Source: Candidatus Lernaella stagnicola
Lineage (GTDB): Bacteria > Lernaellota > Lernaellaia > Lernaellales > Lernaellaceae
DNA length: 64,000 bases
Assembly: GCA_030765525.1 (NCBI GenBank)
Contig: JAVCCK010000003.1
Location: 62,001-126,000 of the forward strand
Direction: 5' to 3'
Each line of letters begins with the position of its first letter. The first letter of the stretch is position 1. The notes below the pieces were generated by a model. It searched no databases. It was not told where the DNA came from and worked only from the letters and a program-made list of their open reading frames with translations. Shown here piece by piece: positions 42,302 through 51,363 of the stretch. The position numbers and the translations under genes were made by a program.

Positions 42302-43144
42302 TTAGTCCTCGTCGTCGACGGGCGCGATCCGTTCAATGCGGGCGCGGCGAATGTGCCGTTCCGAGGCGACTTCGATGGTGATATGAAAGCCGTCGATGTC
42401 GAACGCGTCGTTGGTAACCGGCACACGGCCGAGCCGGTGGAAGATCCAGCCGCCGACGGTGTTGAACTCGCCCTCGGGTTCTTCCTCCAGGCCGAAGTGC
42501 TCGACGAGGTTGTCCATTTCGAAGCGGCCGGGCACCACAAGCGTGTTCTCGTCGGCGAATATCGCTTTGGGGTCTTCCGTGTCGTATTCGTCCTGAATCT
42601 CCCCGACGATTTCCTCCAGAATGTCCTCGATCGACACCAACCCACTGGTGCCGCCGAACTCGTCGATGACCAACGCGATCTGCTCGCGGCGCGCTTGAAA
42701 TTCCTGCAGGAGGTCGTCGAGTTTGATCGACTCGGGCACGGTATAGGAACGGCGCAAGATTTCCTCGAGGCGGAATCCTTCGGGCTTACCCCAATAGCGG
42801 AACAAATCCTTGGCGTGGATAAAGCCCACGACGTTGTCCACATCGCCGCTGATCACCGGTAGGCGGCTGTGACCGCTGGTGAGAGCCCGTTCAACAATTT
42901 CGTCGATGGTGTTTTCGCGGTCGACACAGACCATTTCGGTTCGGGGGACCATCACTTCGCGGGCGGTAGTTTTGTCCAGATACAGGATGCCCTGCATCAT
43001 TTCGCTTTCGTCGTGATCGATGTGCCCGTTTTGTTCGAGGTCCTCTATGGCCTCTTCGGTAAAACGGTCGTGGTCGGTCTCACCTTTTAGAAAAGAGATA
43101 AAGCGTTGAAACGGACTTCGGGGAACGTCATCATTCTCGGTCAT
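42302..43144 (-). CDS. CorC/HlyC family CBS-domain protein
   Basis: A 280-residue cytoplasmic protein with two CBS domains (about 65-185), TTAREVMVPRTEMVCVD and VVGFIHAKDLFRYWG in the first, and DEFGGTSGLVSIEDILEEIVGEI in the second. A C-terminal CorC_HlyC domain follows. It lacks the N-terminal DUF21 membrane domain. It is part of the conserved phoH-pgpH-ybeY-corC block; the family is linked with magnesium or cobalt efflux. Its ATG abuts the ybeY stop. Confidence 0.9.
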   Translation of the reverse strand: MTENDDVPRSPFQRFISFLKGETDHDRFTEEAIEDLEQNGHIDHDESEMMQGILYLDKTTAREVMVPRTEMVCVDRENTIDEIVERALTSGHSRLPVISGDVDNVVGFIHAKDLFRYWGKPEGFRLEEILRRSYTVPESIKLDDLLQEFQARREQIALVIDEFGGTSGLVSIEDILEEIVGEIQDEYDTEDPKAIFADENTLVVPGRFEMDNLVEHFGLEEEPEGEFNTVGGWIFHRLGRVPVTNDAFDIDGFHITIEVASERHIRRARIERIAPVDDED

Positions 43145-43635
43145 TACCCATCCTCATCCTGCGTGAGCGGATCCAGCAAGCCGCGAAGCTCCTCTTCCTT
43201 GGCCGTCATAACCGCTGCTTGCGTCGCATCAACGCGCTCGTGATCGTATCCGGCCAGATGCAACAGGCCGTGTAGAATATAGTACCCGATTAAGTACGAA
43301 AGTCCATATCCCGTTTCGGTTTGGCGGCGTTCGGCCTCGTCGACGTTGACGACCAACTGGCCCAATTCGTCCGGTTCGTCCGAAAGAAACGAAATCACGT
43401 TCGTCGGCCGGTCGCGCCCGAGAAAATCGCGATTGATCCGCCGGCTCTCCTCGTCGTCGACCAAAGTGATCTCGACCGCCTGCCCTTCCCGCCCGAGGCG
43501 CGCGCATGCCGCGGCGGTCAGGTCGACCAAAGCGCTAAGCTTCAGGCTCTTCGCCGGCGCCGCTTGCGACAGAAGGGATATTGACGACCTTCCCGCGTCG
43601 CGGGTGTTCTTTTTCGGGATAGGCGATTCGTCCAT
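43144..43635 (-). CDS. ybeY: Endoribonuclease YbeY
   Basis: A 163-residue rRNA-maturation endonuclease. Zinc motif HGLLHLAGYDHE (about 121-132) and the conserved FLGRDRPTNVISFLSDEP (about 73-90) are both present. The ATG at 43635 overlaps the pgpH end by about 100 nt, which is unusual. A TTG just after the pgpH stop would give a protein lacking about 30 N-terminal residues, shorter than known YbeY, so the long start is kept. Overlap implies coupled translation. Confidence 0.85.
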   Translation of the reverse strand: MDESPIPKKNTRDAGRSSISLLSQAAPAKSLKLSALVDLTAAACARLGREGQAVEITLVDDEESRRINRDFLGRDRPTNVISFLSDEPDELGQLVVNVDEAERRQTETGYGLSYLIGYYILHGLLHLAGYDHERVDATQAAVMTAKEEELRGLLDPLTQDEDG

Positions 43636-45922
43636 GGTACCGTCCGGTCAAAATCGTCGTGAATTGCAGCGCCACCCGGTGCAGGTCGCGCAGGGTCATC
43701 TCGCATTCGTCTAATTGGCCGTCGTTGTGCACGTCGCTGACCAGTTCGTTGACCATCTGCTCCAGGCGCGTCGGCGTCGGATTCTTCAGCGATCGCGTGG
43801 CGGCCTCGACGACATCGGCCAGCATCACCAGAGCCGACTCCTTCGATTGCGGACGCGGGCCGCGGTAGCGGAAGTCTTCCTCGTTGACCCGATCGCGGCC
43901 GTTAACTTCCTGCTGCTTGGCGCGGTTGTAGAAATAGTTGATGCGAGAGCGCCCGTGGTGCTCGGAGATGACCTGCTCCACGAGGCGGCCGAGCTTGTAC
44001 CGTTTGGCCAGGTCCAGCCCTTCGCGGACGTGGTTGATCAGGATCAGCGCCGACATCGTGGGCGGCAAGTCGTCGTGGGGGTTTTCGTCGGTGATCTGGT
44101 TTTCGATGAAGTAGCGGGGTTTGTTGATCTTGCCGATGTCGTGGTAGAGGCCGGCCACCTTGGCCAGCAGCGGATTGGCGTCAATGGCCTCGGCGCCCTT
44201 CTCGGCCAGAGCGGAAACCATCAGGCAATGGTGATACGTGCCCGGCGATTCGACCAAGAGACGGCCGAGCAGCGGATGGTTGAGATTCGCCAGTTCCATC
44301 AGCCGAATGTTGCTTTTAAAGCCGAACACCGACTCAAAGGGATGCAACGCCGCCAACAGGAACGAGCCGCTTACCAGGCCGCCGAAGAACGCCCCGCCGA
44401 TCGTCGACATCGCCGAGACGGACAAGACCTCGCTCGGTTCCCTGAACACGAGCAAAGCCGCCGCCATCGCCACGTTGATCAGCGCAACATTCAAGCTGGC
44501 GCCCACGACCCGCCGGCTGTTGTCGGCCCGGCCCACGCTGTGGGCGCCGACGATGGAACCCGCCATCACAAAGGCGGCGTAACCGACACTGCCGTCGGTG
44601 GAGAAACCCGCAACCAGGGCTACAAACGCCAGCCACACGAGCGCCGCTTCGCTGTAGAGCAGGAAGCGCACGAGCATGCAGACACCGGCGATGGGAAACA
44701 TGAAAAGAACCGCTTCTTCGCTCAGCCACCAGTATTGATCGGCCAACGGTCCGGCGATGCTGCGCCCCAGCCAGATCATCACACCGGCCAGTGCACCGGT
44801 GGTGATCATGAATCCGTAATCGCGCATCGAAATGCGGAATTTACGAATATTGTTCTGGGCGAAATTGAACAGGGTCATCAACAGCGCGAGAAAAACAATC
44901 GTCAACGCGGCGAGTGAGGCGAGAAACTCGAAGATATTCGAGCCCTCCTGCATCACTTTGAGCACGCGCATATGTTCTTCGGCGATCGGCTGCCCTTCGG
45001 CGACGATGAGTTGGTTGCGCTTGAAATGGATGATACTCGGCCCGACTTTTTCGCGCGCCTCGGCCCGACGTTCTTCGGTCGCCGCGCGATTGAAATCCAA
45101 GGTCGGTTCGAGCATGGCAATCGCCATTGTCAGTGCGGCTTCCCGCCGTCGCGCGCCGTCGATTTGATTCCTGGCGCGTTGCTCAACCTGTTTTTTCAGC
45201 GTGGCCAGGTCCAGAATCTGCGCGAAATTCCCGTAGGCCCGTTCGCGCTTGCCGGCCAGTTCCCGCAGGGTGATAGCCTTCTCGCTGGCCTGTACGTGGA
45301 CTTGGTCTTCCAGAATTGCTTTGTCGTGAACCACCAGCCGGGTGAGCGCGTATTTCAGCAGATTGCGGATGTGGGTTTCAATTTCGCTGGAATATTGGGT
45401 TTTATCGAGGTAGTCGAACACCTTTGGATCGAGCGCGATGCCAAGCGTTTGGCCGAACATCTTCCGTTGCTCTTGGATCGCCGCTTCGTTGGCGAGACTG
45501 GCGCTGGCGACTTTGCCCTCGGCGACGGGCTTGCCGTTATCGGCCCAACCGTAGAACGCCCGCATCTCGGCAAACGCCTGGATGACTCGCTTCTCCTTGC
45601 GATTCGCGGCGTTCGCATCATGGTCGAAGATGGGCTGGATCGCCGCGGCGGCTTCGCGTCGCCGGCGCTCCGTATTTTCGGCATCTTCCACGTCGAAATC
45701 GCGGTCGGCCTTAATAGGATGCTCGGCGGGTTGCCCGATCTGGTATCGATTCAACGAGATACTCAGGCGCGGCGTGATGAGCAGCGCGAGGAAACCGGCC
45801 ACCAGCAGCGCCAGCACGGCCGGATGGGAGAACAGTACGCGGATCACGCGCGTGCGCCCAACGCGACGCGTCAGCTCGTAGATCCACTCCACCGGTCGCA
45901 TGTGGAACTTACTTTCCGCCAT
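43535..45922 (-). CDS. pgpH: 7TM-HD cyclic-di-AMP phosphodiesterase-like protein (PgpH/YqfF type)
   Basis: A 795-residue protein. One N-terminal helix (about 30-48) precedes an extracytoplasmic 7TMR-HDED domain (about 50-320), then seven membrane helices (about 325-540) and a cytoplasmic HD domain containing GTYHHCLMV, GLYHDIGKINKP and ISEHHGRSRI. In Listeria, PgpH degrades c-di-AMP through the HD domain. The ATG at 45922 has GGA upstream and overlaps the phoH end by 14 nt. Confidence 0.88.
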   Translation of the reverse strand: MAESKFHMRPVEWIYELTRRVGRTRVIRVLFSHPAVLALLVAGFLALLITPRLSISLNRYQIGQPAEHPIKADRDFDVEDAENTERRRREAAAAIQPIFDHDANAANRKEKRVIQAFAEMRAFYGWADNGKPVAEGKVASASLANEAAIQEQRKMFGQTLGIALDPKVFDYLDKTQYSSEIETHIRNLLKYALTRLVVHDKAILEDQVHVQASEKAITLRELAGKRERAYGNFAQILDLATLKKQVEQRARNQIDGARRREAALTMAIAMLEPTLDFNRAATEERRAEAREKVGPSIIHFKRNQLIVAEGQPIAEEHMRVLKVMQEGSNIFEFLASLAALTIVFLALLMTLFNFAQNNIRKFRISMRDYGFMITTGALAGVMIWLGRSIAGPLADQYWWLSEEAVLFMFPIAGVCMLVRFLLYSEAALVWLAFVALVAGFSTDGSVGYAAFVMAGSIVGAHSVGRADNSRRVVGASLNVALINVAMAAALLVFREPSEVLSVSAMSTIGGAFFGGLVSGSFLLAALHPFESVFGFKSNIRLMELANLNHPLLGRLLVESPGTYHHCLMVSALAEKGAEAIDANPLLAKVAGLYHDIGKINKPRYFIENQITDENPHDDLPPTMSALILINHVREGLDLAKRYKLGRLVEQVISEHHGRSRINYFYNRAKQQEVNGRDRVNEEDFRYRGPRPQSKESALVMLADVVEAATRSLKNPTPTRLEQMVNELVSDVHNDGQLDECEMTLRDLHRVALQFTTILTGRYHGRIAYPEKEHPRRGKVVNIPSVASGAGEEPEA

Positions 45923-46934
45923 TGGCCGATCCGTTCTCCGCTTTTCGCTCTCGTTTTTCCCGCTCGTAGCGATCGTAGGCAAGGATGATTTGTTGCACCA
46001 AGCGGTGCCGCACGACGTCGGTGTCGTCGAATCGCACGAAGATCACGCCGTCCATCCCGGCCAAAATGTCTTGGATAACCACTAGTCCGGATTCCTGCCC
46101 GGGAGGCAGATCGATCTGCGTGTCGTCGCCGGTGATCACGGCCTTGGACTGGAAGCCCAGGCGGGTCAGGAACATTTTCATTTGTTCGGGCGTGCAATTC
46201 TGGGCTTCGTCGAGAACCACGAAGCTGTCGTTGAGCGTCCGCCCGCGCATGAACGCCAGCGGCGCGACCTCAATGGTTTGCCGTTCGATCAGACTCTGCA
46301 CCTTCTCGAAAGGCATCATCTCGTTCAAGGCGTCGTACAGGGGCCGCAAGTACGGATTGACCTTCTCCACGATGTCGCCGGGCAGAAAGCCGAGTTTCTC
46401 GCCGGCTTCCACGGCGGGCCGTACGAGAATGATGCGGTCCACCTCGCCCTTGACCAGATGGCTGACCGCCATCGCCATGGCCAGGTACGTCTTGCCGGTA
46501 CCGGCGGGGCCGATGCCGAACACAATATCGTGGGCGCGGATCGCGTCGATGTACTGCTTTTGGTGAATCGACTTGGGCGTGATGGTTCGCTTCTTTTGCG
46601 AAATGAAGACGGTATCCAGGAAGACATCGCGCAGCTTGACGCCCTGCCCGGAACGCAAGATGTCCAAGGCGTGCTCGACGTCGGTCGCGTACACGGGAAA
46701 GCCCTCGGAGACCAGCCCGTAGAGTTCCTCGAACAATTGCTTGATCAGCGGAAAATGCTCGCGCGGCCCGCGCACGAAGATGCGATCGCCGCGCACCGAG
46801 AGCTTAACGCCCAGGGCGTTTTCCACCGCGCGTAGATTCTCATCGCCCTGCCCCACCAACTGCCGAATGGCCTCGGCGTCGGGGAAGAAGATGGCGGGAG
46901 TATCGTTCTGGTTGGTCGTTTCGTCGTGCGCCAA
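45909..46934 (-). CDS. phoH: PhoH-like (YbeZ) ATPase
   Basis: A 341-residue P-loop ATPase. An N-terminal KH-like region (LIKQLFEELYGLV) is followed by Walker A GPAGTGKTYLAMAMAV (about 142-157) and Walker B VVLDEAQNCTPEQMKMF (about 247-263). In other bacteria YbeZ works with YbeY in 16S rRNA quality control, and the gene order here supports that. It begins 15 nt after UPF0047. Confidence 0.92.
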   Translation of the reverse strand: MAHDETTNQNDTPAIFFPDAEAIRQLVGQGDENLRAVENALGVKLSVRGDRIFVRGPREHFPLIKQLFEELYGLVSEGFPVYATDVEHALDILRSGQGVKLRDVFLDTVFISQKKRTITPKSIHQKQYIDAIRAHDIVFGIGPAGTGKTYLAMAMAVSHLVKGEVDRIILVRPAVEAGEKLGFLPGDIVEKVNPYLRPLYDALNEMMPFEKVQSLIERQTIEVAPLAFMRGRTLNDSFVVLDEAQNCTPEQMKMFLTRLGFQSKAVITGDDTQIDLPPGQESGLVVIQDILAGMDGVIFVRFDDTDVVRHRLVQQIILAYDRYEREKRERKAENGSANGGK

Positions 46935-46948
46935 ATGGCACCCCTCGC

Positions 46949-47374
46949 TTATTGACCCACGACGGTCACGACGATTTCGCGCCGCCGGGCCCGGTTATCA
47001 CAATCTATGAATAGAATCTGTTGCCACGTCCCCAGCGTCAAGCGCCCCTTTTGGATCGGGATAGTCAGGTCGGGTCGCAATAACGCGGCTCGGACGTGGC
47101 TGTGCCCGTTACCGTCGCCCCACCGCGCGTTGTGAGCGTAGGCGATGTTCTCCGGAACCAGCCGTTCCACGGCCTCCGCCAGGTCTCGAAGGGCACCGGA
47201 CTCGAATTCGATCGTCGTCAATCCGCCGGTGGACCCGGGCACGAATACGGTCGCCAACCCGGTCGTGACGCCGGCGTCCCGCACCACCTCCGCGACCCGA
47301 TCGGTGAGATCGTGCATGTCCAGATTGCCCTTTGTTTCAAGCCGAATCGAAGCGTCGTGCGCAATCATCGGCAT
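46949..47374 (-). CDS. UPF0047/YjbQ family protein
   Basis: A 141-residue protein of the UPF0047 (YjbQ) family. It shows the conserved segments TTGLATVFVPGSTGGLTTIEFE (about 37-58), GDGNGHSHVRAALLRPDL (about 86-103) and LGTWQQILFIDCDNRAR. Some members have weak thiamine-phosphate synthase activity; the usual role is unclear. It is the first gene of the phoH-pgpH-ybeY-corC run. Confidence 0.88.
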   Translation of the reverse strand: MPMIAHDASIRLETKGNLDMHDLTDRVAEVVRDAGVTTGLATVFVPGSTGGLTTIEFESGALRDLAEAVERLVPENIAYAHNARWGDGNGHSHVRAALLRPDLTIPIQKGRLTLGTWQQILFIDCDNRARRREIVVTVVGQ

Positions 47375-47446
47375 CGTCCTTTCTGCGCGTAGTCCCCTTC
47401 GGCGGAGGCTACCACACCGCGCGGAGTCCTAAAAGATGTGACAAAG

Positions 47447-47468
47447 AGATCGAATTTCAACTCGATCT
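47447..47468 (-). terminator. Possible terminator after the radical SAM gene
   Basis: AGATCGA (47447-47453) and TCGATCT (47462-47468) form a 7-bp stem with an 8-nt loop. On the minus strand it is followed by CTCTTTG, so the T-run is weak. It lies between the radical SAM stop (47532) and the UPF0047 start. Confidence 0.35.
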
Positions 47469-47531
47469 TCCATTTTTCATTAGGGCTGCTGGAAACGTCG
47501 GTGGACGGCTCGAATAAGTAGGCAACGCGAT

Positions 47532-48968
47532 TCAAGCGCCGTTGCCGCCGATCATTTTGGCTAGCGGCGTCAATTCCCACGCTTGTTGACCGATCCTAAA
47601 CAACTTGCGTTTCGAAAGGGGGCTGGGTCGCAGCAAGTGATCCTTCTCAGCGTCCCAAATAGGCTGCATGAGCTCGTAGATTTCCTTGGAATATTTATCG
47701 AGGCCGTCGGCGAGGTCCTCGATGGTCTTCCGGCCGCCATGCTGGGAAGGCTTCGAACCGAACATGGCGACCGCCTCACGCAGCAAATGGGGATTATCGA
47801 TCACCGGGCACGGCGTGTAGCGGTTGTCGATGGTGTGCAACTGCCCGCGAATGTGGCGGAAGTAGGGGCTGTTCAGCGCCTCGAGCAGCGGCGTGTCCAT
47901 GATATTGTCCACCGAGAACTGGTGGAAGACGCAGGGTTCGATACCCCCTTGCGCGTTGATGTGGAAATAATTTCGCCCGGCCGACATGCAACCGCCGACC
48001 AGCGGGCCGTCGCACCAGAAGTCGGCGGCGAGGATATTGTACTTGTCGCGAATTTCCCGAATGCGGTACAGGCGGTGTTTTCGCTGTTCCGGCGTGGGCA
48101 TCAGCGACAGGTCGGGATTGCGGCCGACCGGCATGTACGAGAAGTACCATCCGAAGAAGCAACCGAGATTCTGATAGAACTCGATGAACTCGTCAGACAC
48201 GAGGATTTCATTGTTGTGCCGCATCGGCGTGGCGGAAAAGCCGAACATCACGCCCGCCTCGCGCAGTTGGCACATCGCGCCGATGATCTTGTCGAACACG
48301 CCCTTGCCGCGGCGGTAATCGGTTTCTTTGGAGAAGCCCTCGACGCTGAGGCACGGCATCACGTTGCCCAGTTCGGCCAGGCGTTCGGCCAGTTTGTCGC
48401 GGTAGATGATCGTGCCGTTGGTGTAGACCAGGAAAAGTTGGTCGGAGTGCTTGGCGAACATATCCAGCAGGTCGTCGCGCATGAAGGGTTCGCCGCCCGA
48501 GACGACGATAAAATGGATACCGATGTCCTTGGCTTCTTGCAGGATGCTGTCGAACTTGGCGGTGTCGATCACGTCGTTTTTGCCGTAGTGCGCCGAGTAA
48601 CATCCTTTGCACTTCAGGTTGCAGCGCATGGTCGGGCTGATCACCATTTCCTTCGGCGTCTTTTCCACTCCCAGATACTGGCGCAGAAAACGCCTTTTCG
48701 GTTCCGCCAACACCATGATGTGCCCGAAGAGATTCTCAACGAAGCGCTTTCGCACGTTGGGGTGGAAGCGATCCCATTGTTCGCGCAGGTTGTGCAGGCT
48801 CTGTAAAACGAATTTCCGCCCTTCGGGGAACTCCATCCCGCCCCAGTCCATGATTTGGTCCATGGCGGCGAAAAACAGGGCATCGGGCACCTTGCGGGTG
48901 GCGGATTCAAAGATTCGCACTGCATTAATTGTGGCTGATTTCGCCAACGCTTCCATAGTTGATTGCAT
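47532..48968 (-). CDS. Radical SAM protein with SPASM-like C-terminus
   Basis: A 478-residue enzyme. An N-terminal helical region of about 105 residues precedes the radical SAM core, with CNLKCKGCYSAHYG (about 118-131) and the GGEP motif (about 160). The later part holds Cys residues in GGCMSAGRNYFHINAQGGIEPC and in RYTPCPVID, consistent with an auxiliary cluster region. It may modify a peptide, an RNA or a cofactor. The ATG at 48968 is preferred because AAGGA lies 8 nt upstream; an ATG at 48977 is too close to that site. It stands alone with a palindrome in its upstream region. Confidence 0.8.
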   Translation of the reverse strand: MQSTMEALAKSATINAVRIFESATRKVPDALFFAAMDQIMDWGGMEFPEGRKFVLQSLHNLREQWDRFHPNVRKRFVENLFGHIMVLAEPKRRFLRQYLGVEKTPKEMVISPTMRCNLKCKGCYSAHYGKNDVIDTAKFDSILQEAKDIGIHFIVVSGGEPFMRDDLLDMFAKHSDQLFLVYTNGTIIYRDKLAERLAELGNVMPCLSVEGFSKETDYRRGKGVFDKIIGAMCQLREAGVMFGFSATPMRHNNEILVSDEFIEFYQNLGCFFGWYFSYMPVGRNPDLSLMPTPEQRKHRLYRIREIRDKYNILAADFWCDGPLVGGCMSAGRNYFHINAQGGIEPCVFHQFSVDNIMDTPLLEALNSPYFRHIRGQLHTIDNRYTPCPVIDNPHLLREAVAMFGSKPSQHGGRKTIEDLADGLDKYSKEIYELMQPIWDAEKDHLLRPSPLSKRKLFRIGQQAWELTPLAKMIGGNGA

Positions 48969-49018
48969 TTCACGCATCCTTTTTCTTAAGTCTTGTTGAA
49001 GAATTTTTACTGGTTGAT

Positions 49019-49033
49019 TTAACCGCTGGTTAA
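49019..49033. promoter_or_regulatory. Palindromic operator-like site
   Basis: TTAACC and GGTTAA flank GCT, giving a perfect 15-nt dyad about 50 nt upstream of the radical SAM start (minus). A -35-like TTTGCG and a -10-like TTAAAT bracket part of it on that strand. It resembles a repressor half-site pair, but the regulator is unknown. Confidence 0.3.
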
Positions 49034-49140
49034 CTTATCGCAAAATTCTTGGCGAGGTTCAACGCCCTTTTGCCGGTGTTATTGGTAAAAATAATCATTT
49101 ACATTTAGTAGGTTACGACGACTTGCCTCACTAACAAGTC

Positions 49141-49524
49141 TCATGGATCGTAGTAATCAGCCTTGAACACGAAGGTGTTGTCCGACCGCGCGTGCTGCGT
49201 CGTGTAGGTGTAACCCCAAGCATTGCATCGACCGAAGCGGAAAGTTATTTCGGGGTTGTCGTCGAGGCTCGGCGCGTAGCGGAGTAGTTCTTCAAGACTG
49301 TGCGGATAGCCGGGCCCCGTTTGGCCGTACACTTCCATGGCCGTTTGAGCGACACGGCCCGCATTGGCGGCTACCGTGTCGTAACCGGCCTTTCGTTTCG
49401 GCAAAACCGTCGGCGCGGCGATCGAGACGAGAATCGCCAGCACGCCCACGACGATCACCAGTTCGATTAATGAAAATCCTCGTTGAGCTTCGTTTTCCAT
49501 GGTAACGCCTCTTTTGGCCTTCAT
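49141..49524 (-). CDS. Type IV prepilin-like protein
   Basis: A 127-residue pilin or pseudopilin. The prepilin peptidase site RGFSLIELVIVVGVLAIL (about residues 15-32) gives a 15-residue leader from the ATG at 49524 (GGAG upstream) or a 7-residue leader from the ATG at 49500 (AGAGG upstream). The globular part has a single Cys and a Tyr/Asp-rich end. No pilus assembly gene (PilD, PilB, PilC, PilQ) is nearby, so it must use machinery encoded elsewhere. Confidence 0.84.
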   Translation of the reverse strand: MKAKRGVTMENEAQRGFSLIELVIVVGVLAILVSIAAPTVLPKRKAGYDTVAANAGRVAQTAMEVYGQTGPGYPHSLEELLRYAPSLDDNPEITFRFGRCNAWGYTYTTQHARSDNTFVFKADYYDP

Positions 49525-49668
49525 GGATTACTCCGTTGGTAGATCGCGCATGGCCATCATACACTATCGTTCCGTAGGCACAAACCGTGTTCCTTCGAGC
49601 GCCTCTCCTGTTTCGGGCGCAGAACGTGTGGGCATCGTCGTTTTTCGCAAACAAAGCCACGCCCGCGC

Positions 49669-49697
49669 TTGACGCTCCGAAGTCCGACCGGTATCCT
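49669..49697 (+). promoter_or_regulatory. Sigma-70-type promoter of the GT-C/sulfatase-fold pair
   Basis: TTGACG (49669-49674) and TATCCT (49692-49697) are separated by 17 nt, 25 nt before the ATG at 49723. The predicted start is very close to the gene, with AGGGG as ribosome binding site. Confidence 0.55.
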
Positions 49698-49722
49698 TTC
49701 GCGGCATTTGACAGGGGTTTGA

Positions 49723-51363
49723 ATGACGCAGCAAATACGCGCCACGACAGCGAAAAAGACATCTCAGCGTTGGCCTGTGGCGGCGTGGCTGGGTTTCGTG
49801 TTGTTGGCGGTGTTGGGCGTTTACAAAGACCTGCCCAAGGCCGAGTTTTTCCTCGACGATTACCTGCATTTGCACCTGATACGGCAGTTGGAAAGCCCCT
49901 TTGTACCCTTCGTCACCGACGTGTTTATGGGCGCGTTTTTCCGCCCGGCGATCACCATTTTTTGGGCGATGGATTACGCCCTGTTTGGAAGCAACGCCGC
50001 CGGTTTCTACGTGATGAACATTGTGTATCTGCTGATTTCTGCCGTGCTTCTTTTTGCCGTGATACGCAATCTGACCGGTTCGAATACGCAGAGTGGCTTG
50101 GCGACGTTGCTGTTCGCGATCGGGCCGGTAACCGGCGTGGGCGTGCAGTGGTTGTCCAACCGCTTCGACCTGATCGGTACGATGTTTTTCCTCGCCTCGT
50201 TGCTGCTGTTTTTGCGCTACGTGCGGTACCGGCATCGCGGCGATTACGGCCTTTCGTTGTTTTTCGCGTTGGTGGCGTTTTTCTGCAAGGAGATCACGAT
50301 CACCCTGCCGATCGTGATGGTGCTGGCCGCCGGTTTCATGTTCCTGCACCGCGCCCCCGCGAGCTTCAACGGTCGCTTGGTCAAGCGTCTGTTAAGCTGG
50401 TCCACGCCCTTTTTTACGGCGGCGGCCGGGTTCATGGTTTGGCGCTATGCGCTGATCAAAAGCCTCGGCGGCTATGTGGGGGAAATCAAAGAGCCGTTCA
50501 CTCTTGGGTATTTCGTGTTCATCTGGCAGCGTTTCGGCGAGTACGTTTGGTTGGTGAAAAATCCCTTCGTGTTGGCGGTCGTCATCATTCTGATGGCCTT
50601 CCTGATGGCCCGGCCTAATTTCTATTCCCGGAATAAATTATTCTTCTTCGGGGTGCTCGTCACGCTGGTTACCGCCATGCCGCTGGTTCTGATATTCAAA
50701 TACAAAGCGGTGATGGGCTATATGACGCCGCGCTTTTTCTTCTTGCCGAACATCGGGATGCTGATTTGCCTGGTGTCCCTGTACGATCCGCGCAGCCATG
50801 CGTTGCGGCGGGTTTTCGCCGGCTTGTTCTTGGGATTGGTGATCCTCGCGCTGGGTCTAAATAACTACGTGCTCAACCACAAATGGTACCGCGACAAAGC
50901 CGACCTGGTCGCCAACATGGAAAAGATCGACGCGGCGATTGCGGCCGAAGATATCGACATGACATCCACGCTTATCTACACCTGCCTGGCCGACGTCGAC
51001 GTGGCGATCGATACCGGCATCAAAATCATGAACCCCGACCTGCAGGACCGGCTCTTCGTGCTCAAGTGCCTCGGACCGACGCAAACCGCGGCCACCAAAT
51101 CCCTTTACGATCGGAAACGCCGCCTACTCAACTACCCCACGAGCTTCGCCCGCAATCCTTGCACGTACAAAGATTTGGTCTACGGCGTTGCCGAAGCGGA
51201 GCCGCGACTGGTCGCCGACCAGATACGCAGCGTCAGCGGCGTCTACGTTCTGGACTTGGACGAAAAAGGGAATATGGTTCTGTTGGACGGGGAGGATATC
51301 TTTCGTATGATAAAAGTCCGTTTCGGTGTGGAACTAGCCGACGGAATGGAGCCGCATGCGTAG
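49723..51363 (+). CDS. GT-C-like multi-spanning membrane protein
   Basis: A 546-residue protein with about 11 membrane helices and a soluble C-terminal domain of about 160 residues (from NHKWYRDKADL on). The first loop contains EFFLDDYLHLHLIRQL (about 41-56), the acidic pair expected for GT-C enzymes, and the second helix pair starts with RPAITIFWAMDYALFG. No named family is recognised. It overlaps the sulfatase-fold gene by 8 nt, which suggests the two act on one envelope product. Confidence 0.66.
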   Translation: MTQQIRATTAKKTSQRWPVAAWLGFVLLAVLGVYKDLPKAEFFLDDYLHLHLIRQLESPFVPFVTDVFMGAFFRPAITIFWAMDYALFGSNAAGFYVMNIVYLLISAVLLFAVIRNLTGSNTQSGLATLLFAIGPVTGVGVQWLSNRFDLIGTMFFLASLLLFLRYVRYRHRGDYGLSLFFALVAFFCKEITITLPIVMVLAAGFMFLHRAPASFNGRLVKRLLSWSTPFFTAAAGFMVWRYALIKSLGGYVGEIKEPFTLGYFVFIWQRFGEYVWLVKNPFVLAVVIILMAFLMARPNFYSRNKLFFFGVLVTLVTAMPLVLIFKYKAVMGYMTPRFFFLPNIGMLICLVSLYDPRSHALRRVFAGLFLGLVILALGLNNYVLNHKWYRDKADLVANMEKIDAAIAAEDIDMTSTLIYTCLADVDVAIDTGIKIMNPDLQDRLFVLKCLGPTQTAATKSLYDRKRRLLNYPTSFARNPCTYKDLVYGVAEAEPRLVADQIRSVSGVYVLDLDEKGNMVLLDGEDIFRMIKVRFGVELADGMEPHA

